A DNA stretch of 64,000 bases, from the NCBI GenBank assembly GCA_963575745.1, contig CAUYUJ010015695.1:1-64000 (forward strand), written 5' to 3'. This DNA is from Prorocentrum cordatum (lineage: Eukaryota > Sar > Dinophyceae > Prorocentrales > Prorocentraceae). Position 1 is the first letter of the stretch; every line of letters begins with the position of its first letter. Under the pieces are notes generated by a model. It was not told where the DNA came from. It worked only from the letters and a program-made list of their open reading frames with translations, and did not search any database. Of the stretch, positions 1 to 11,955 are shown piece after piece. The position numbers were made by a program, and so were the translations under genes.

Positions 1-470
1 GCCTCTTGGGAGCTTCTGGTGGGCGAGGGCTCGAAATGTCAGTTCGTGTTCCCCATCTGGGGCTCCTCTTGGAGTGTTCTGGGAGCTCTTTTGGGCAGTC
101 TTGGAAGCTTCCTGGGCCGTCTTGGGGCCCTCTTGGGCTGTCTCGGTGGTCTCTTGGGGGCCTCTGGGCTCGTCTTGAGGCGATCTTTCGGGCCTCTTGG
201 GCCGCCTTGGAGCGTCTGGAAGCAGAACTGGGGAGAACGCCAAAACTCTTCAAAACCCACTAAAAACCAGTGACAAATTCCTATTGGGCCCTTCCCGAGA
301 GTGCTGTCGGAGACCTGCTGGGGGACGCTTTGGCAGCTTTTTAACCGTCTTGGAGTGCTCCCGGGCCGCTTCGGACCTCTCTTGGGCTGTCCTGAGGGCG
401 TCCTGGAGCCATTTTAGAGGGTCCTGGGAGCGTCATGGCGTCTCCGGCGGGGGGGTGACCACAGCCACTG
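1..470 (+). repeat. GC-rich degenerate satellite (GGCCTCTTGGG / GCCGTCTTGG units)
   Basis: Short imperfect units of roughly 10-13 bases built from CTTGGG alternate with GGCCTC and GCCGTC. They keep all frames open, giving spurious Gly/Leu/Trp/Pro-rich ORFs on both strands. A unit containing TTGGAGCGTC near 207 is followed by an A-rich non-repetitive spacer (about 220-290). The same organisation recurs at 1250-1960 and, in the opposite orientation, at 52790-54160. Confidence 0.85.
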
Positions 471-504
471 GGCAAAGTGAAGGTCCCCCCTGGTCCAGGA
501 CCCC

Positions 505-713
505 CTCCCCATTTATACATATATATACACACACATACATGTATACACATATACATATATACACATATACATATGTACATATGTACATATATACATATAT
601 ACATATACATATACATATACATCTACATAAACATATACATATACACATACATATACATATACATGTACATATACGTGTACATATACCTATACATATACAT
701 ATACAATTACATT

Positions 714-744
<31 letters not shown>

Positions 745-766
745 GCATATGCATATACATATATAC

Positions 767-820
<54 letters not shown>

Positions 821-1022
821 GTACGTATATACATATACATATACATATACATATGCATATGCATATACATATACACATACATATACATATACAAATACAT
901 TTACATATACATATACATCTACATATACATATACATATACAAATACATATACATACATATTCATATACATATTCACATACATATACATATACCTATACAT
1001 ATACCTATACATATACGTATAA

Positions 1023-1087
<65 letters not shown>

Positions 1088-1095
1088 TATACACA
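505..1095. repeat. (ACATAT)n microsatellite
   Basis: About 590 bases of a hexanucleotide ACATAT / ATACAT repeat with scattered substitutions such as CATGTA, CATCTA and CATTTA. Alternating His-Ile, Tyr-Thr or Tyr-Met ORFs across it are repeat translations, not genes. Confidence 0.97.
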
Positions 1096-1249
1096 CACGT
1101 AACACATGTGGGATTGTGCACACAGGAGAAGGACAATCGATAGAAACATACGTACGTCGTCCAAGGCGCCTCGGAAGGCGCAGAATACTCCTCCAAGGCG
1201 CGGAATCATGTTCCCGGACCGCCTTCCGGGAACATGATGGGGACGACCT

Positions 1250-1960
1250 CCTTAGGGCCTCCAGTGGGCCTCTTGGGGCCCTCTCGGAGGCCTGTTGGGC
1301 TCTCCTGGAGGCGTCTTGGGGCGCGCTCAGGGCCATTTTGGGGCATCTTGGGGGCCTCTGGGGGCCTCCGGGGAGGCTCTTGGGGGCCTCTTTGGGGCCT
1401 CTTGGGGCCTCGCGGGGCCCTCTTGGGGACCGCTGGGCTCGCTTAGGCAGTCTTGAAGCCCTGTCGGGGCACTCCTGGAACCGTCTTGGGCGGCTCCTGG
1501 GCCATCTTGGGGCTCTCCTGGGCCGTCTTGGGACGATTTTGGGGTCTCTTGGGCCGTCTTGGGGCGGTCTTGGGGGCCTCTTCGGCCGTCTTGGAGCGGT
1601 TTTGGGAGACTCTTGGACGGCCTTGGAGCGTCGGAACCCCGAAAAAGCGAGAAGGCCAAAAACCTCTGAAAAAAAATAAAAATCAACGATTTTGGCTTGT
1701 CGGGGCTCTCTTGGGAGGCCTCTTGGGATGCCTTCGGGGCCTCATTGAGCTCTCTTGGAACGTCTTCGGGCCTTCCTGGCCATTCCTGAGGCTATCTATG
1801 CGCGTCTTGGAGCGCTCGCGGGCCGTCTTGGGCGGTCTCGAACTGTTCCTGGCGGTCCCAGGGGCCCTCCAGGACGCTTCGGACGCTCCCGGGGGCGCCC
1901 TGCACCCCCCATGGAGATTACTGGCAGCGCCCCGGGCCGCCCCCGGGCCCTACTCCGAGA
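1250..1960 (+). repeat. GC-rich degenerate satellite, second block
   Basis: Same family and orientation as the block at the window start. An A-rich spacer at about 1635-1690 follows a GGAGCGTCGG unit, the same spacer-after-unit arrangement seen three times in the 53-kb array. The long open frames here have no domain-like composition. Confidence 0.85.
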
Positions 1961-2024
1961 TATGTGTATATATATATATATATACACACACACACATCGA
2001 ACGAGAGAGAGAGAGAAACAAACA

Positions 2025-2102
<78 letters not shown>

Positions 2103-2162
2103 AAGAGAGAGAGAGAGAGCCAGAGAGAGAGAGAGAGGCGAGAGCGAGGGAGAAAGAGAGAT
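1961..2162. repeat. Compound microsatellite (TA)n-(CA)n-(GA)n-(CAA)n-(GA)n
   Basis: TA and CA dinucleotides (1964-1995) are followed by GA repeats, then about 80 bases of pure CAA trinucleotide (2026-2102), then GA repeats to 2162. The polyAsn, polyGln and polyThr ORFs across it are products of the CAA tract. Confidence 0.97.
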
Positions 2163-2414
2163 GGTGTGTTTTGTTATCCTGCCCCGTGGGCCTCTCGAGC
2201 CCCACACAAAGAAATAATTCATCCCGAACTGTTTTGGACTGTCCCTGACAAAGAAAATGGCCCTTGGGGGACGAGGAACTCCGTCATGATGTTGAAGGCG
2301 TCGGCGGTCTGAGCCCAGTCTCCCCCGACGCCTCATCCCACACGGCAAGTCCAGGTGGCGCTGCTGGTGGCGCGCTCGCCGCGTGGCATCTGTGGCCGCC
2401 ACAACGCGCGCACC

Positions 2415-2523
2415 TCAGATGGGGTGCTTGACCGGTGGGTAGTACAGTCGGGGCATCTTGCCCACGTAACGGTCGCTGTCGACCTTCGCTAGGTTCACGT
2501 CACGAGGACTCGGGCGCTGGCTT
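2415..2523 (-). CDS. Likely terminal exon of an unknown host gene
   Basis: Read on the minus strand, a good acceptor (GCTGTCAG) at 2524-2531 is followed by 36 codons with varied, protein-like composition, ending in VKHPI and a TGA at 2415-2417. The peptide runs SQRPSPRDVNLAK, then a Tyr/Pro-rich tail around PRLYYPP. I do not recognise the family and no upstream exon is identifiable in the window. The sequence just upstream of the acceptor (about 2530-2640) resembles 60540-60640, so that part is a dispersed repeat rather than coding. The rest of 2163-2990 shows nothing else supportable. Confidence 0.4.
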
Positions 2524-2991
2524 CTGACAGCGCGTGGATCGCTCAACGTGGAAAGATCGCGGCTTTCCGACAACGCAAATCGGCCGATACCGGATGTCGG
2601 CCGATTCTGGGCCACTGGCGGCGTTCAACCTTGGAAGCCCGCGCGAGGGTCGCCGCCACGTCCACGCGGCGCGAGCCTACAATTTCCCCGAGGAGACACC
2701 ATCCCACCCTCCTTGGCGCCAGCGACTTTTCCAATGAGGGGTCTGCAACAAAGCGACCCACGCGACAAGACATCACTTCCCCATGCGTACTCCCTACACC
2801 TCTTTAAACGTTTCTAAGCCGCGCCAAAGTTGTAAGACCGCCTGGGGCGGCGCGGAGGGACCAACGGTGGCGTAGGCTGACTGAAATGGTTTACAACAAA
2901 CTCCTCTGTTTGTTTTCTGTTGCCCGTACATATTCAGGTCATCGGCCATGCGAATTGGAATTGATGTAATGTAATGCGGGGTATAATGTTG

Positions 2992-3007
2992 TTCGCGCTT
3001 TCTCTCG

Positions 3008-3087
<80 letters not shown>

Positions 3088-3150
3088 TTCTTTCTTTATT
3101 TCTTTATTTCTCTCTCTCTCTCTCTTTCTCTTCTCCTTCGCACTCGCTCT
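2992..3150. repeat. (CT)n microsatellite
   Basis: About 160 bases of CT dinucleotide with TTTCT interruptions. The Leu/Ser ORF across it is not a gene. Confidence 0.97.
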
Positions 3151-3242
3151 CTTTTGTGTATAATATCTCTGTCTCTATTTCTCTCTATGTAGATATACAC
3201 CTGTATTACAAGAAGTGCGCCAGTGGATCCCCCTGAATACAC

Positions 3243-3362
3243 TAAAGGGGGGGGGGTCCAGAACCCCCCCCCCCCTCCCCCCCTTCAAGGGGGGTCCCGA
3301 ACCCCCCTTCCCCCTCTCCCCCCTTTAAAGGGGGGCGGGGTTCCCGAACCCCCCCCCCCCTC
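3243..3362. repeat. G/C-tract hairpins at the copia target
   Basis: Alternating G8-G10 and C10-C13 tracts joined by short linkers such as TCCAGAA and TCCCGAA form several inverted repeats. The tract stops at the copia element and resumes on its other side (39655-39700), so the retrotransposon landed inside this repeat. Confidence 0.85.
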
Positions 3363-3367
3363 CCTTG
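3363..3367. other. 5-bp target site duplication (left), CCTTG
   Basis: CCTTG lies directly before the left LTR and again directly after the right LTR (39650-39654). Five bases is the usual copia/LTR integrase duplication length, so the two LTRs belong to one insertion. Confidence 0.9.
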
Positions 3368-3516
3368 ACTGAGATTGCAGGTGTATGTTTGTTTAGAGTG
3401 TTCTCAGATGCAGTAGCAGCAGCTCAGTGTGATGGATAGACAGCAAGGTTTTCCGTACTGAAACGCTTTGGCTTCAAGGAGCGGGTTTCGCGCGTTCATA
3501 GACTAAACATTTCAGT
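3368..3516 (+). repeat. Left LTR (149 bp)
   Basis: Begins ACTGAGATTG and ends CATTTCAGT; the outer ACTG/CAGT are inverted repeats. It matches the right LTR over its full length with four substitutions. No promoter motif is recognisable. Confidence 0.93.
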
Positions 3517-3517
3517 T

Positions 3518-3534
3518 TGGTAGCGGAGCCTGGA
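3518..3534 (+). promoter_or_regulatory. Primer binding site
   Basis: TGGTAGCGGAGCC starts one base after the left LTR. It begins with the TGG that pairs with a tRNA CCA end and resembles the initiator-Met-tRNA-type PBS of copia elements (TGGTATCAGAGC). Confidence 0.65.
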
Positions 3535-3648
3535 GTCCGGCTCCAGGCTTCCGTCCTGCCCATCTCGCCAGGGCATCGCGGCGCCATATCTGCTGCCGCC
3601 CCGCGCCGCCAGGCGCGCTGCTTCACCACGGTGAACCACAGCCATCGC

Positions 3649-5165
3649 ATGGACATCATTACCGTGCCACTGATAATCAAGATTATCTTCGTGAATATCC
3701 TCAGTTGGCTTTCATTTTCACCCCTCGTGATCCACCAGGACTTCGAGGATCACGACTCCTTCTATTTCCACAACGACTTCTCGATGGCGGCTGGTGGTCA
3801 GGACTGGAAGCTCCCGAGCACGCTTCCCGAGTTCACGAGGTATGTTCCACCCGGCTGGAAGCCGGGATTGCCAGACTACAGCTTCAAACAGTTCCAAGAG
3901 CGTCTCCATCTGTGGTGGCGGATCACCCCAGCTCAAGAAGAAGAGGCTGGTACGTTGGTGGCGAGTAGACTCCTGGACAAAGCTTTCGAAGTGGCAATGG
4001 GCCTACGGATCACTCGAAATGGCGTGGTCCACACTGGCGACGGAGCACTGGCTCTGGCCAAGCAAGAGCAGCAGGAGGACCCAGACGGCAACATCGTGCA
4101 GGAGGCCGACCTTTCGGGCATCGGACACCTTCTCAAGAAACTAACGGAGTGCTTCGAGATTCACGATCAGGATCGTCAGGGCGAGCTGCTTGACAAATTC
4201 TATGACACACGCAGAGGCACGTCATCATTGCAGGACTACCTCATGAACTTCAAGCAACGGCATCAGGAAGCGGAGTCTCGAGCACAGCTTAGCATCAGCT
4301 TGACCAGGCTGACACATCTTCTCTTCAAGTGGAGCGGCCTGCAAGCTCGCAGGATCGCGGACATCAAGCTACACCTCGGCGGCGACCTTGACAAGTTCAA
4401 CGAGATCTACAGCATGTCGAGTCGGATCGCAAAGCAAGAGATGGCAGCCGGTCACACACATCATCAACATTCTCATTACACGGAGGAATTGGACATGGAG
4501 CTGGACGATCAACACTATCAGCTAACATACAATATGGACGACGACTGTGAGGACTCAGAGGTAGACTTCGTATACGACGAGGAGACCGATCTTCATTATA
4601 GAGAGTTCTACGTTCTACACGGAGTCATGCGACTGGGCGTACGGCGCCTACGACGGTTACTGGACATGGTATGAGCAGGAGGAGATCGAGGCATACCTAG
4701 ACGAGCTTGACCTTGCCGAAGCGTACCAGATGACCGGCTTCCGACCGAAGTGGCGTTTCCGAGAGGACGGCGTAAAGGCAAAGGCAAAGGCAAGAAAGGC
4801 AAAGGACGAGGTCGCAGCCCAAGCAAGAACAACACGGGCAAGACTCGCAAAGGCAAGGGCAAGAGCACCTCCAACCACGACGCACACTTCGGCGGAAAAG
4901 GCGGAAAATGGGGCAGAGACAAATCTCAGCACAACTCTGGTTGCAGCATTTGTGGATCGAAATGGCACAAAGACTCAGACTGCCCTGCTAAGCCGAAAGG
5001 AGGTCATGGAACTGGCGACGCTAAGACGCACAACACTGGCTTCAGTCGTTATGAAGAAGGCGGAGAACATCATCAATATGTTGCGGAAACGTCTGCTTCG
5101 TCAGGGAAATACCCAATGGACCACAAACACTGGACAGCACAGGACTTCGAGGAGCATACTGGCGA
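3649..5165 (+). pseudogene. gag: copia gag (capsid plus CCHC nucleocapsid), two frameshifts, 3' end cut by insertion
   Basis: The capsid-like part runs from an ATG at 3649 (a later ATG at 3784 is also possible) to 4674; DKFYDTRRG and LQDYLMNFKQR are typical of copia Gag. The frame then shifts near 4628 into an acidic Trp/Tyr-rich stretch (WAYGAYDGYWTWYEQEE) and returns near 4755 to a Lys/Gly-rich basic segment. A zinc knuckle CSICGSKWHKDSDC (C-X2-C-X4-H-X4-C) lies at 4942-4983. The frame continues to HTGD, where the 26.5-kb insertion begins; the coding sense resumes in register (TGDIEDQ) after 31622. Gag packages element RNA in cytoplasmic particles in this family. The frameshifts make this copy non-functional. 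Confidence 0.85.
5158..5165. other. 8-bp target site duplication (left), ACTGGCGA
   Basis: ACTGGCGA precedes the TTGGAG terminus and reappears at 31623-31630 directly after the CTCCAA terminus. In the copia reading frame both copies encode Thr-Gly-Asp, so removing the insertion and one copy restores a continuous gag-pol phase. Confidence 0.88.
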
Positions 5166-5189
5166 TTGGAGTGTGCATGGGGCCAGCTC
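5166..5189 (+). repeat. Left terminal inverted repeat
   Basis: Starts TTGGAGTGTGCATGGGG. Its partner is the reverse complement of 31599-31622, with 17 of 24 positions identical including the outermost six. Confidence 0.75.
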
Positions 5190-5793
5190 TTAGAACTGGC
5201 CTACAAACCCGAAACCCGAAATACACTACAGCACCTAACGTATTTGAACATGTTTTTTGTCATACATGATTTGGCATGGCTTGTATACTATGTGTTGAAC
5301 AACGCACCCGTCAGCAATTATCTTTGTTACATGCGCATGCAAGCCCGATTTCTCCCATAATTCTTAGAGCCAATGGGGCAGAACGGGGACCATCAAGTCA
5401 GAAACCAAACACGCGTTGGACATCGGGGTCGGGGCACATCAAATCGCATGAGGAGGCATCGGATATCGAAGCTCATCGGGTCAAGTGGACCGATGCATGC
5501 GGCAAGCCCAGGGCGGCGGCAATCCAGAGAGGAGGGCTAGAATGGGGAGACGGGGAGAAAGACAAGGAGGAGGAGGAGGAGGAGGGGGGGAGAAGGAGGG
5601 GGGCGACCAGGAGCAGGGTGGGGGAGGCGGCGGGGGAGGAGGAGGAGGGGGAGGACGTGAATCTGACAAGGACAGAGGGTAAGGAAACCACGTGCTCGTG
5701 CGGTTTCACTCTTCATGTTGGCGCCGTTGCCGCCCAGGCTGGGCGGCGCAAATGTCGTGTCCACACGTGCGCAGCGACGTCGCTGCGCGGCTG
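5166..5793 (+). repeat. Left-end block, copy 1 (direct repeat of 30793-31412)
   Basis: About 620 bp, aligned by eye at roughly 94% identity over the first 215 bases and lower with small indels after that. It includes a (GGA)n tract (5564-5652) and a shared segment GACGTGAATCTGACAAGG just after it. Similarity fades near 5793. The short ORFs across it have no recognisable product. Confidence 0.88.
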
Positions 5794-5959
5794 AAGCTGG
5801 CCTCAGGCGCCGCCGCCTGCAGCATCAGACCTCTTTGCAAACGGCACCCGCCGATTGAACTCCCTGCGGTCAGCTGCCACTGGCGAGGCCCGTCGGCCCG
5901 CACACCCTTCAGGAAAACCCCGTGAGCTCTCTCCCTTCTCCTGCAGCTCTCTTGCAATC

Positions 5960-8900
5960 TCACCCGCGGCTCGAGGCCGCCTTGCTGGTGCCAGCGGCGC
6001 TGGTCTTGACCTCAGTCGGCTTCTTCGCCTTCGAGGCCAGAGGCTCAAGCTGCTTGACCAGCGCCGCGGGGAGGAAGCTCTTCATCTTCTCGTCGTCGAG
6101 CAGCGCCTTCGCGTCAGCGAACTGGCTGTCTGCGCCCTTGTCCTCCACAACCTGGACTGCGATGATCACCACCATGCTCTCCTTCAACGTGTTGTGAATC
6201 GCAACCGCGTGCTCCCAGTCCGAGCTCACCGTTTCGTCGTCCTCGATCTTCGGAGTCAGCCGCCAGTCCTCATGCAACGACCTCGCGTCGTCGAGCGCCT
6301 TGCCGAGAGCGACCATCGCTGGCTTGATGGCCTTCGGCAGCGCAGGCTTCGTGAGTGTCTTCTTCGCCATGGACGATGCGTAGGTCTTCTCGTTCACGAT
6401 GCTCCTGAAGTTCGGCGCGAGCCGCTCGTCCCTGGCAGCAGCCTTCGACAAGTTCTGCACCACGGCCCTGAACAGGGCTGACTTGCACCTCGCGGCAACC
6501 GTATCTACCGAGTCCAGCCAGCGCTCCATGGTCGGCCAGTCCTGGAACCAAATCCCGTTGACCTCGCTCACGCTCATGAGCTGGATCGCAGACCTCGCAG
6601 AGGCCGTTGATGCCGACAGGAGGTCGAATACTGTCTCGTAGAACTGCTTGATTGACATGTCCTTGTCGCACACTTCCGAGGGGCTGAGGGGCTCGACCGT
6701 CGTGAAAACAGCCTCGTGTAAGTAGTGAATGATGGCACCCACCTCGTAGAACGAGTTGAACAACCGAACGAAGGCGTCCACGTCTACGGCTTGGACCCAC
6801 ACTTCCGAGTAGCCATTGATCGGCTGGAGGAGCCCCGCCACGTCCAAGTTGTTGGTGCTGCTGTTCAAGAGGTCCATGGCCATGCCACTGAGGATTCCAC
6901 CGAAGGCAGCGGCACGATGCGTCAACTTCTCAACCGACTCAAGGACCTGCTTCCTTACCGAGGCCAGCTCATCTTTGTATGGCGCGGCGCCGCCAACAAT
7001 GAAGCTCGCGAGCTGAGACCGAAGTGGGGACTCCTCGTCAGGAACATCAGCAGGCCATCCCAACTCGCTGAGGGGAACCAACTTGGACCACTCAGAATAC
7101 GAAATCTCGAACATGCCCCTGAGCACCTTCTCTACCTTCACGGGGAAACCAGCAGACCGAGCAAAATCAGGAAACGAGGTGGCTGCAAGTCCGCTGGTCC
7201 AGTTGTCGCTGTCGGACCCCAGCCCTTTGAGGGAGCCTGCAAGCCACAGCCACGGGTCGCACCAAGCCAGACGCAGCGCCCAGGGGCCCCATGAACACCT
7301 CCCCCCTCCCCGAAGACCACAGCTGCGTTGTTTTTTCCCAAGGCCCGATCAAGGATGTTGAACATCAAACCACGTGCTGCATCTGCCCTGGTGCTAGCTG
7401 TGGAAGCCAGCCTGCATGCCGCCCCTGCCTTCGCACTGATACATGGTCTCGTCAATCACCATCTCGTGCGCGAACTTGAACTTGGAGAACGACGCCATCT
7501 TCTTGGCGCTGGTCACCACGTTGATCACTGCCTGCCAGAAGACAGGGTCAACAGGGGCATCTCGTTTCCCACCAGTGCCGCAAGCGCTGCTCTTGCTGCC
7601 TCCCAGGCGGGCCAAGTTGTTCACAGCGTTGAAGTAGGCCATGGCAACTTCGCGGACGCGCGCGTTGTGTGCGAGGGACGCCTGGAGCAAGATGGCGATG
7701 GATCGGCTATCGCCCATGGCATCATCAGGGAAGGCCTTGGTGATCGTCTCGAGGGACGGCATGATGTTGCCCAGACAGCCCCGCTCGAACGTGGGCAACA
7801 CCTTGTGGACCACCTTTGCGACCAGCTTCTGCTTGCTGCCCAAGACGTCCTCGAACGAAGACTGGTCGAGAGCGTCGCCCTCCACTGCCGAATCAAGCGT
7901 GTCCACCAGCGGCGAGAAATGGTCCTGAAGAAGAAGCGCAGCCACGAAGTCGAACATATCCAAGGCGTCCCTCACCAACGTCATGCACTCCAAGACCTTC
8001 GGTGCCTGCTCCACTGCACGGATGGGCGACCACATGGCAAGGCACTCCGCAACCAGCTTCAATCCCCTCTCAACCACTTCGACCATCGACAATGTTGCCA
8101 CCACCTCGGTGTTCCTGATGGTGATGCGGTTGGTGTCGTCCGTTGATGTCGACGGGAATGCAGTCGACGCCATCAACGACATCGCGTCCCTGAGCTTGTC
8201 GTCGGCCACGTCGTCCTGGGCATTGCGCTGCATGCTGACTGACACTGCAGACGAGACCTCCTGGCCGATCACTGAATTCTTCATCTTCTTGCTGATGTCC
8301 CGCAAGCGCTCGGAAGACTGAACGCCGTCCCTGGCCCATCGCACGATCGACGGGCCTGGTGCTGCCAACTCGGGAGAGACCAAGCGCGTCGCCACACACA
8401 GCTGGAAGAGAGAACATATCATCGAGAGCTCGATCACGAATTTGTGCGACTTGAACTTGTCATCGAACGCATTCAACATCTCGTGCGCGCCCGACAGGTC
8501 CGCAGAGATGCCCTTCAGCTTCTGAGTGATGTCGTCCTCAGTGGCTGCGCCGTCCTCATCCAAGCCAATGTTGACAAAGTACATGCTAAACAAGTCGTTC
8601 ATCCACATGTCCAGCGTGTTCGGGTCGGTGGCGTCTGCGACGGCAGCAAACACTGGATCAGCGTTCAGCGCAGTGAGGGTATCAAGGAAGCTCTTTGACT
8701 GCTGGCTCAGCTTTAGGTAGAATGCCTTACTGGCGATCAAGATGAAGGACGGGTGCGGCTGCATGTTCATGTCATCACGCAACTTCTTTGCGAGCTCAGG
8801 CAACTCTTCTGACATGGCAACCGTGTTGGCGTAGGTCTTAGACTTCTTGAAAGTCCGATGCTGTTTCAAGGCCGTCTTGGCGCCTGTCAGAGTATGTGTC

Positions 8901-10410
8901 CACCTGTCGATGGTATCGACGAGGTCGCCCCTGGACTCCGAAACGAAAACGATCCTCAGCTGACCCAGCTTGCACAGCAAGGGCGTGATCATCGACTCCT
9001 TCGCGACATCGGACCAATTGACCTTGGAGGGCAGCTTGCAACCCCGTCTCTAAGCAGGGTCGGGAGGCAGCGTTGGTCCTGGATCTCAGACTGAGCCGAA
9101 GGGTGGGGGATGGGCCAGGGTGGAGTGGTTGCTATACTCAGGGGATGAACGCTGCCCCCCCCCCCCCCTCCTCCTCCTCCAACCTCCTCCATCGCCGTGG
9201 CGCCTCCTGCCGCCTGCCTCCCGTCATCCTCCGACGACCAGCCCACCTCCGCCACTTGCCATCCGCATTCGCTCCTCACATCCCTCCTGGATACACCTCC
9301 TCCTGCGTTGTACCACGCGCTCACCTGTGAGAACACCTCGAACGTCTTGATGATCGCGGCGAGCTGCGCATCCAGCTTGGCGACCCTCGGGTCCTGCTCG
9401 AGAACCCTGCCTGCGGCGCCAGCGCGGATAATCACTGAGTCCGCCTTGGCGCTCCCGTCGAACGCGGCCCTGTACATGTCGACATCCGCCTCGGAATGGC
9501 TGAACATGGGCCTGATGAGCTTCGCGGTCGTGTCGAAACTGCCGAGGTCGATGTGGAAACAACCAACGTCGGAGACGGCCTCGATGGCCGTCTTGAACAC
9601 GCCGAGGCTGCACTTCCCGTCGTCGCCCCTGATCGTGACCAAGTTCTCGATGTTGTCGCCGTCTGCAATGCATTTGGCCAACGTCTGGATGACGAACGGC
9701 TGGGTGGGCATGCGCAAGATGTTGAAGAGGAACTTGATGACCCCCACCCTGGCGTCACCTGCTGTCCTGGAAATGCGGCCGTCACGGATCTCGTAGCGGA
9801 GGCTGATGTAGGCAACGAAGTACACGCTCCATTCTGCCCTGCCATCTTCAGTCTGCAGGTGCGCCCTGAAAACGACGAGGGTCTTAGTCTCAGAGAAGAA
9901 CAGCCTGTAGCACCCGTAACAGTCCTTGCACCACGGGCCGCGCCCGCTGGGGAAGTCCCAAGGCGTCTTCGCACCAGCGTTGAAGAAGCACTTCCCATCC
10001 CGAGTCCTGTTGCACCCAGGGCACGGCTGGTCATCACTGTCGGTGCCAGATTTGTCGGGAGACCCGCCATCGCCATCCGCGCCTAGCGTCATCATGTCTG
10101 ACTGAGTGTCGGCCCCACCGTCGCAACCGCATTCGTCGGACATCCGCAAGCGCCTCCGCTTCGATCGACAGCTCGGGATGGCAGACGCCACATCCGACAA
10201 TGATTGCTGACTGTCCTCGAACAAGGAGGTGAAGTCACGTGAAATGCTAGCGGCAGCAACCGAATCAACGCCAGAACAGTTGGACGCCGCGTCGAGCCCG
10301 CAACTGGTGCGACGCGGCGCCCGCTTCGGCCTCGCAGGCCAAGGCACTGCTGGCGGTGGCAAGCTCGCAGCGTCGTCCATCGCAGCGGGCTCGGACTCGT
10401 GGAGGCTCAT
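5960..10410 (-). CDS. Intact three-exon gene, 1309-residue protein with N-terminal Cys cluster; function unknown
   Basis: Exon 1 is 10410-9325, exon 2 is 9049-7429, exon 3 is 7182-5960; together 3930 nt, open from ATG to TGA. Intron 1 (9050-9324, 275 bp) has CAG|GTGAGC and TTAG. Intron 2 (7183-7428, 246 bp) uses a GC donor (GAAG|GCAGGG) and TTGCAG; both keep the frame. Residues 1-125 are Ser/Asp-rich with a basic patch RSKRRRLR. Residues 130-167 hold a Cys cluster (CPGC, C141, then WCKDCYGC), which could bind zinc. The rest is mostly helical-looking, without transmembrane segments, ending in a Lys/Ala-rich tail. It resembles, from memory only, a multicopy dinoflagellate-specific family. It is the gene nearest the left end of the TIR unit; no enzymatic motif is seen. 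A role in transposition is only an inference from location. Confidence 0.8.
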
Positions 10411-11955
10411 TGCCTCTCAAGGCAAGTCGCGCAGCGCGGGAGCTGCGACGACGATGGCGTCCTGATCGCCTGGTCGCCAAAATGGCTCGAATCCGAAATG
10501 GTGGCGGGGGGGTGAGGAGGACGAGGAGGGTGACGGCCAGGTATCGAACTTCGGGCCCCCGAAAGGACCATAGGCCACCATAGCTTACAGGGGCCCCAAT
10601 AAGGCCGCGTCAAAACGGCGAGCATGCACCCCAACGAATCCCCAAGACACCAAGGCTGCCAATGATGGCGCCCGCTGGACCCACAACCCAAGCACCACGC
10701 CAACTTACCCACAACCCAGGCCCGACAGTATCCAACGCAACCTTGGCCCGCACCCCGCACCCAAGGGACGGCGGCATACTTGGCAGAAGACAAACCTCTA
10801 GTTCGCAGCACCGCTTCGGATCAAGCTTGAGGGTCATGCCGAACCCTCTCACAACATCAAGCCGCCGACAGACCAATGGCGCAGGCACGGAGGCTGGCTG
10901 CTGTGGGGTCACCAATCGTGACATCACCCACGCCCCCCTGACACCTAATATCAAGCTGGCGCCGCGTGAAACATGCACTGGCTCACGCCGTTGCGTGATG
11001 CTGAAATGGCCCTGGGCCCAGAGTACCACCCCCCGCGCACTTTTCAACAGGCATCCCTTCACCCTTCCCCATCATCTCCTTCTCCTCCTCCGCACCATCA
11101 TTCCTGACCTCCTCCACTCTTCATCCACCTCCTCCTCCTCCAGTCTGGTCGTCCTATATTTCTGCTCTGCAGACGTTTGGATCTCTGCGGCCCCGAGAAC
11201 CATCAGACGGTCCGAATTTTCTGATGTGCAACGGCTCTGATCATGCTATCGGTAGTCTTTGCCATGGGCCTCTTGTCCACGCGGGACAATCAAGCCTAAA
11301 GGGGGTGAGGCAACGCAAGATCGCTGGGCGAAGACCCTGGGGGGGGAGGAGGAAGCCGACTCGGAGGAGGAGGGGGAGGGGATAACGAGGACACGCGGAC
11401 GGCGGGAGGATGGAAGGCGAGGAAGGAGGTGGTGGAGGAGGAGGACTAGGAGGAGGGATGGCGAAGAAGAATGAGGGACACGAGGAGGATGAGGACGACG
11501 ACGGAGGAGGACGAGGAGGACAAGCTGACAAATACGAAGGGTGAGGGTGGGAAGGAGGGCGACGACGAAGAATGAGGATGACGAATGACGATGGGAAGAT
11601 GGAAGAGGATGAGGACCGATGGGAGGGGTGGCGACGAAGGCCACGACGATGGGGGGCCATCTCTGGGAATGGCCAACGCCGATTTTATATTACAACATGC
11701 TCCAGGCAAGCAGCGTGCTTTAAATGCGGGCTGCAAGCTTCATGGCCACACGACTGCGGCAAGAACGACGCCGCAAAGCTGGCGTCTGTCGCCAGTCACA
11801 CGGATCAGGCGAGCAGGCTGATCAAACGGTACAGGCAAACAAGACTGAGCACACTGGGCTGACAAGAGCGTGCCTCACTGTGCACACACGGCAAACTCGG
11901 CAGACTGCGATGCTGCCATCTGTCACACTCGGCAATCTGAGATGCTGCCGCCTGG
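10411..11955. other. Intergenic DNA with a purine-rich (GGA)n tract
   Basis: No supportable gene. 11330-11630 is an imperfect GGA/GAC-rich purine tract whose minus-strand reading gives Pro/Ser-rich nonsense. 11040-11140 is pyrimidine-rich. The open frames at 10610-11240 have no protein-like features. Confidence 0.6.

Noticed and set aside
505-1095. His-Ile and Tyr-Thr repeat ORFs
   Set aside because: Direct translations of the (ACATAT)n microsatellite.
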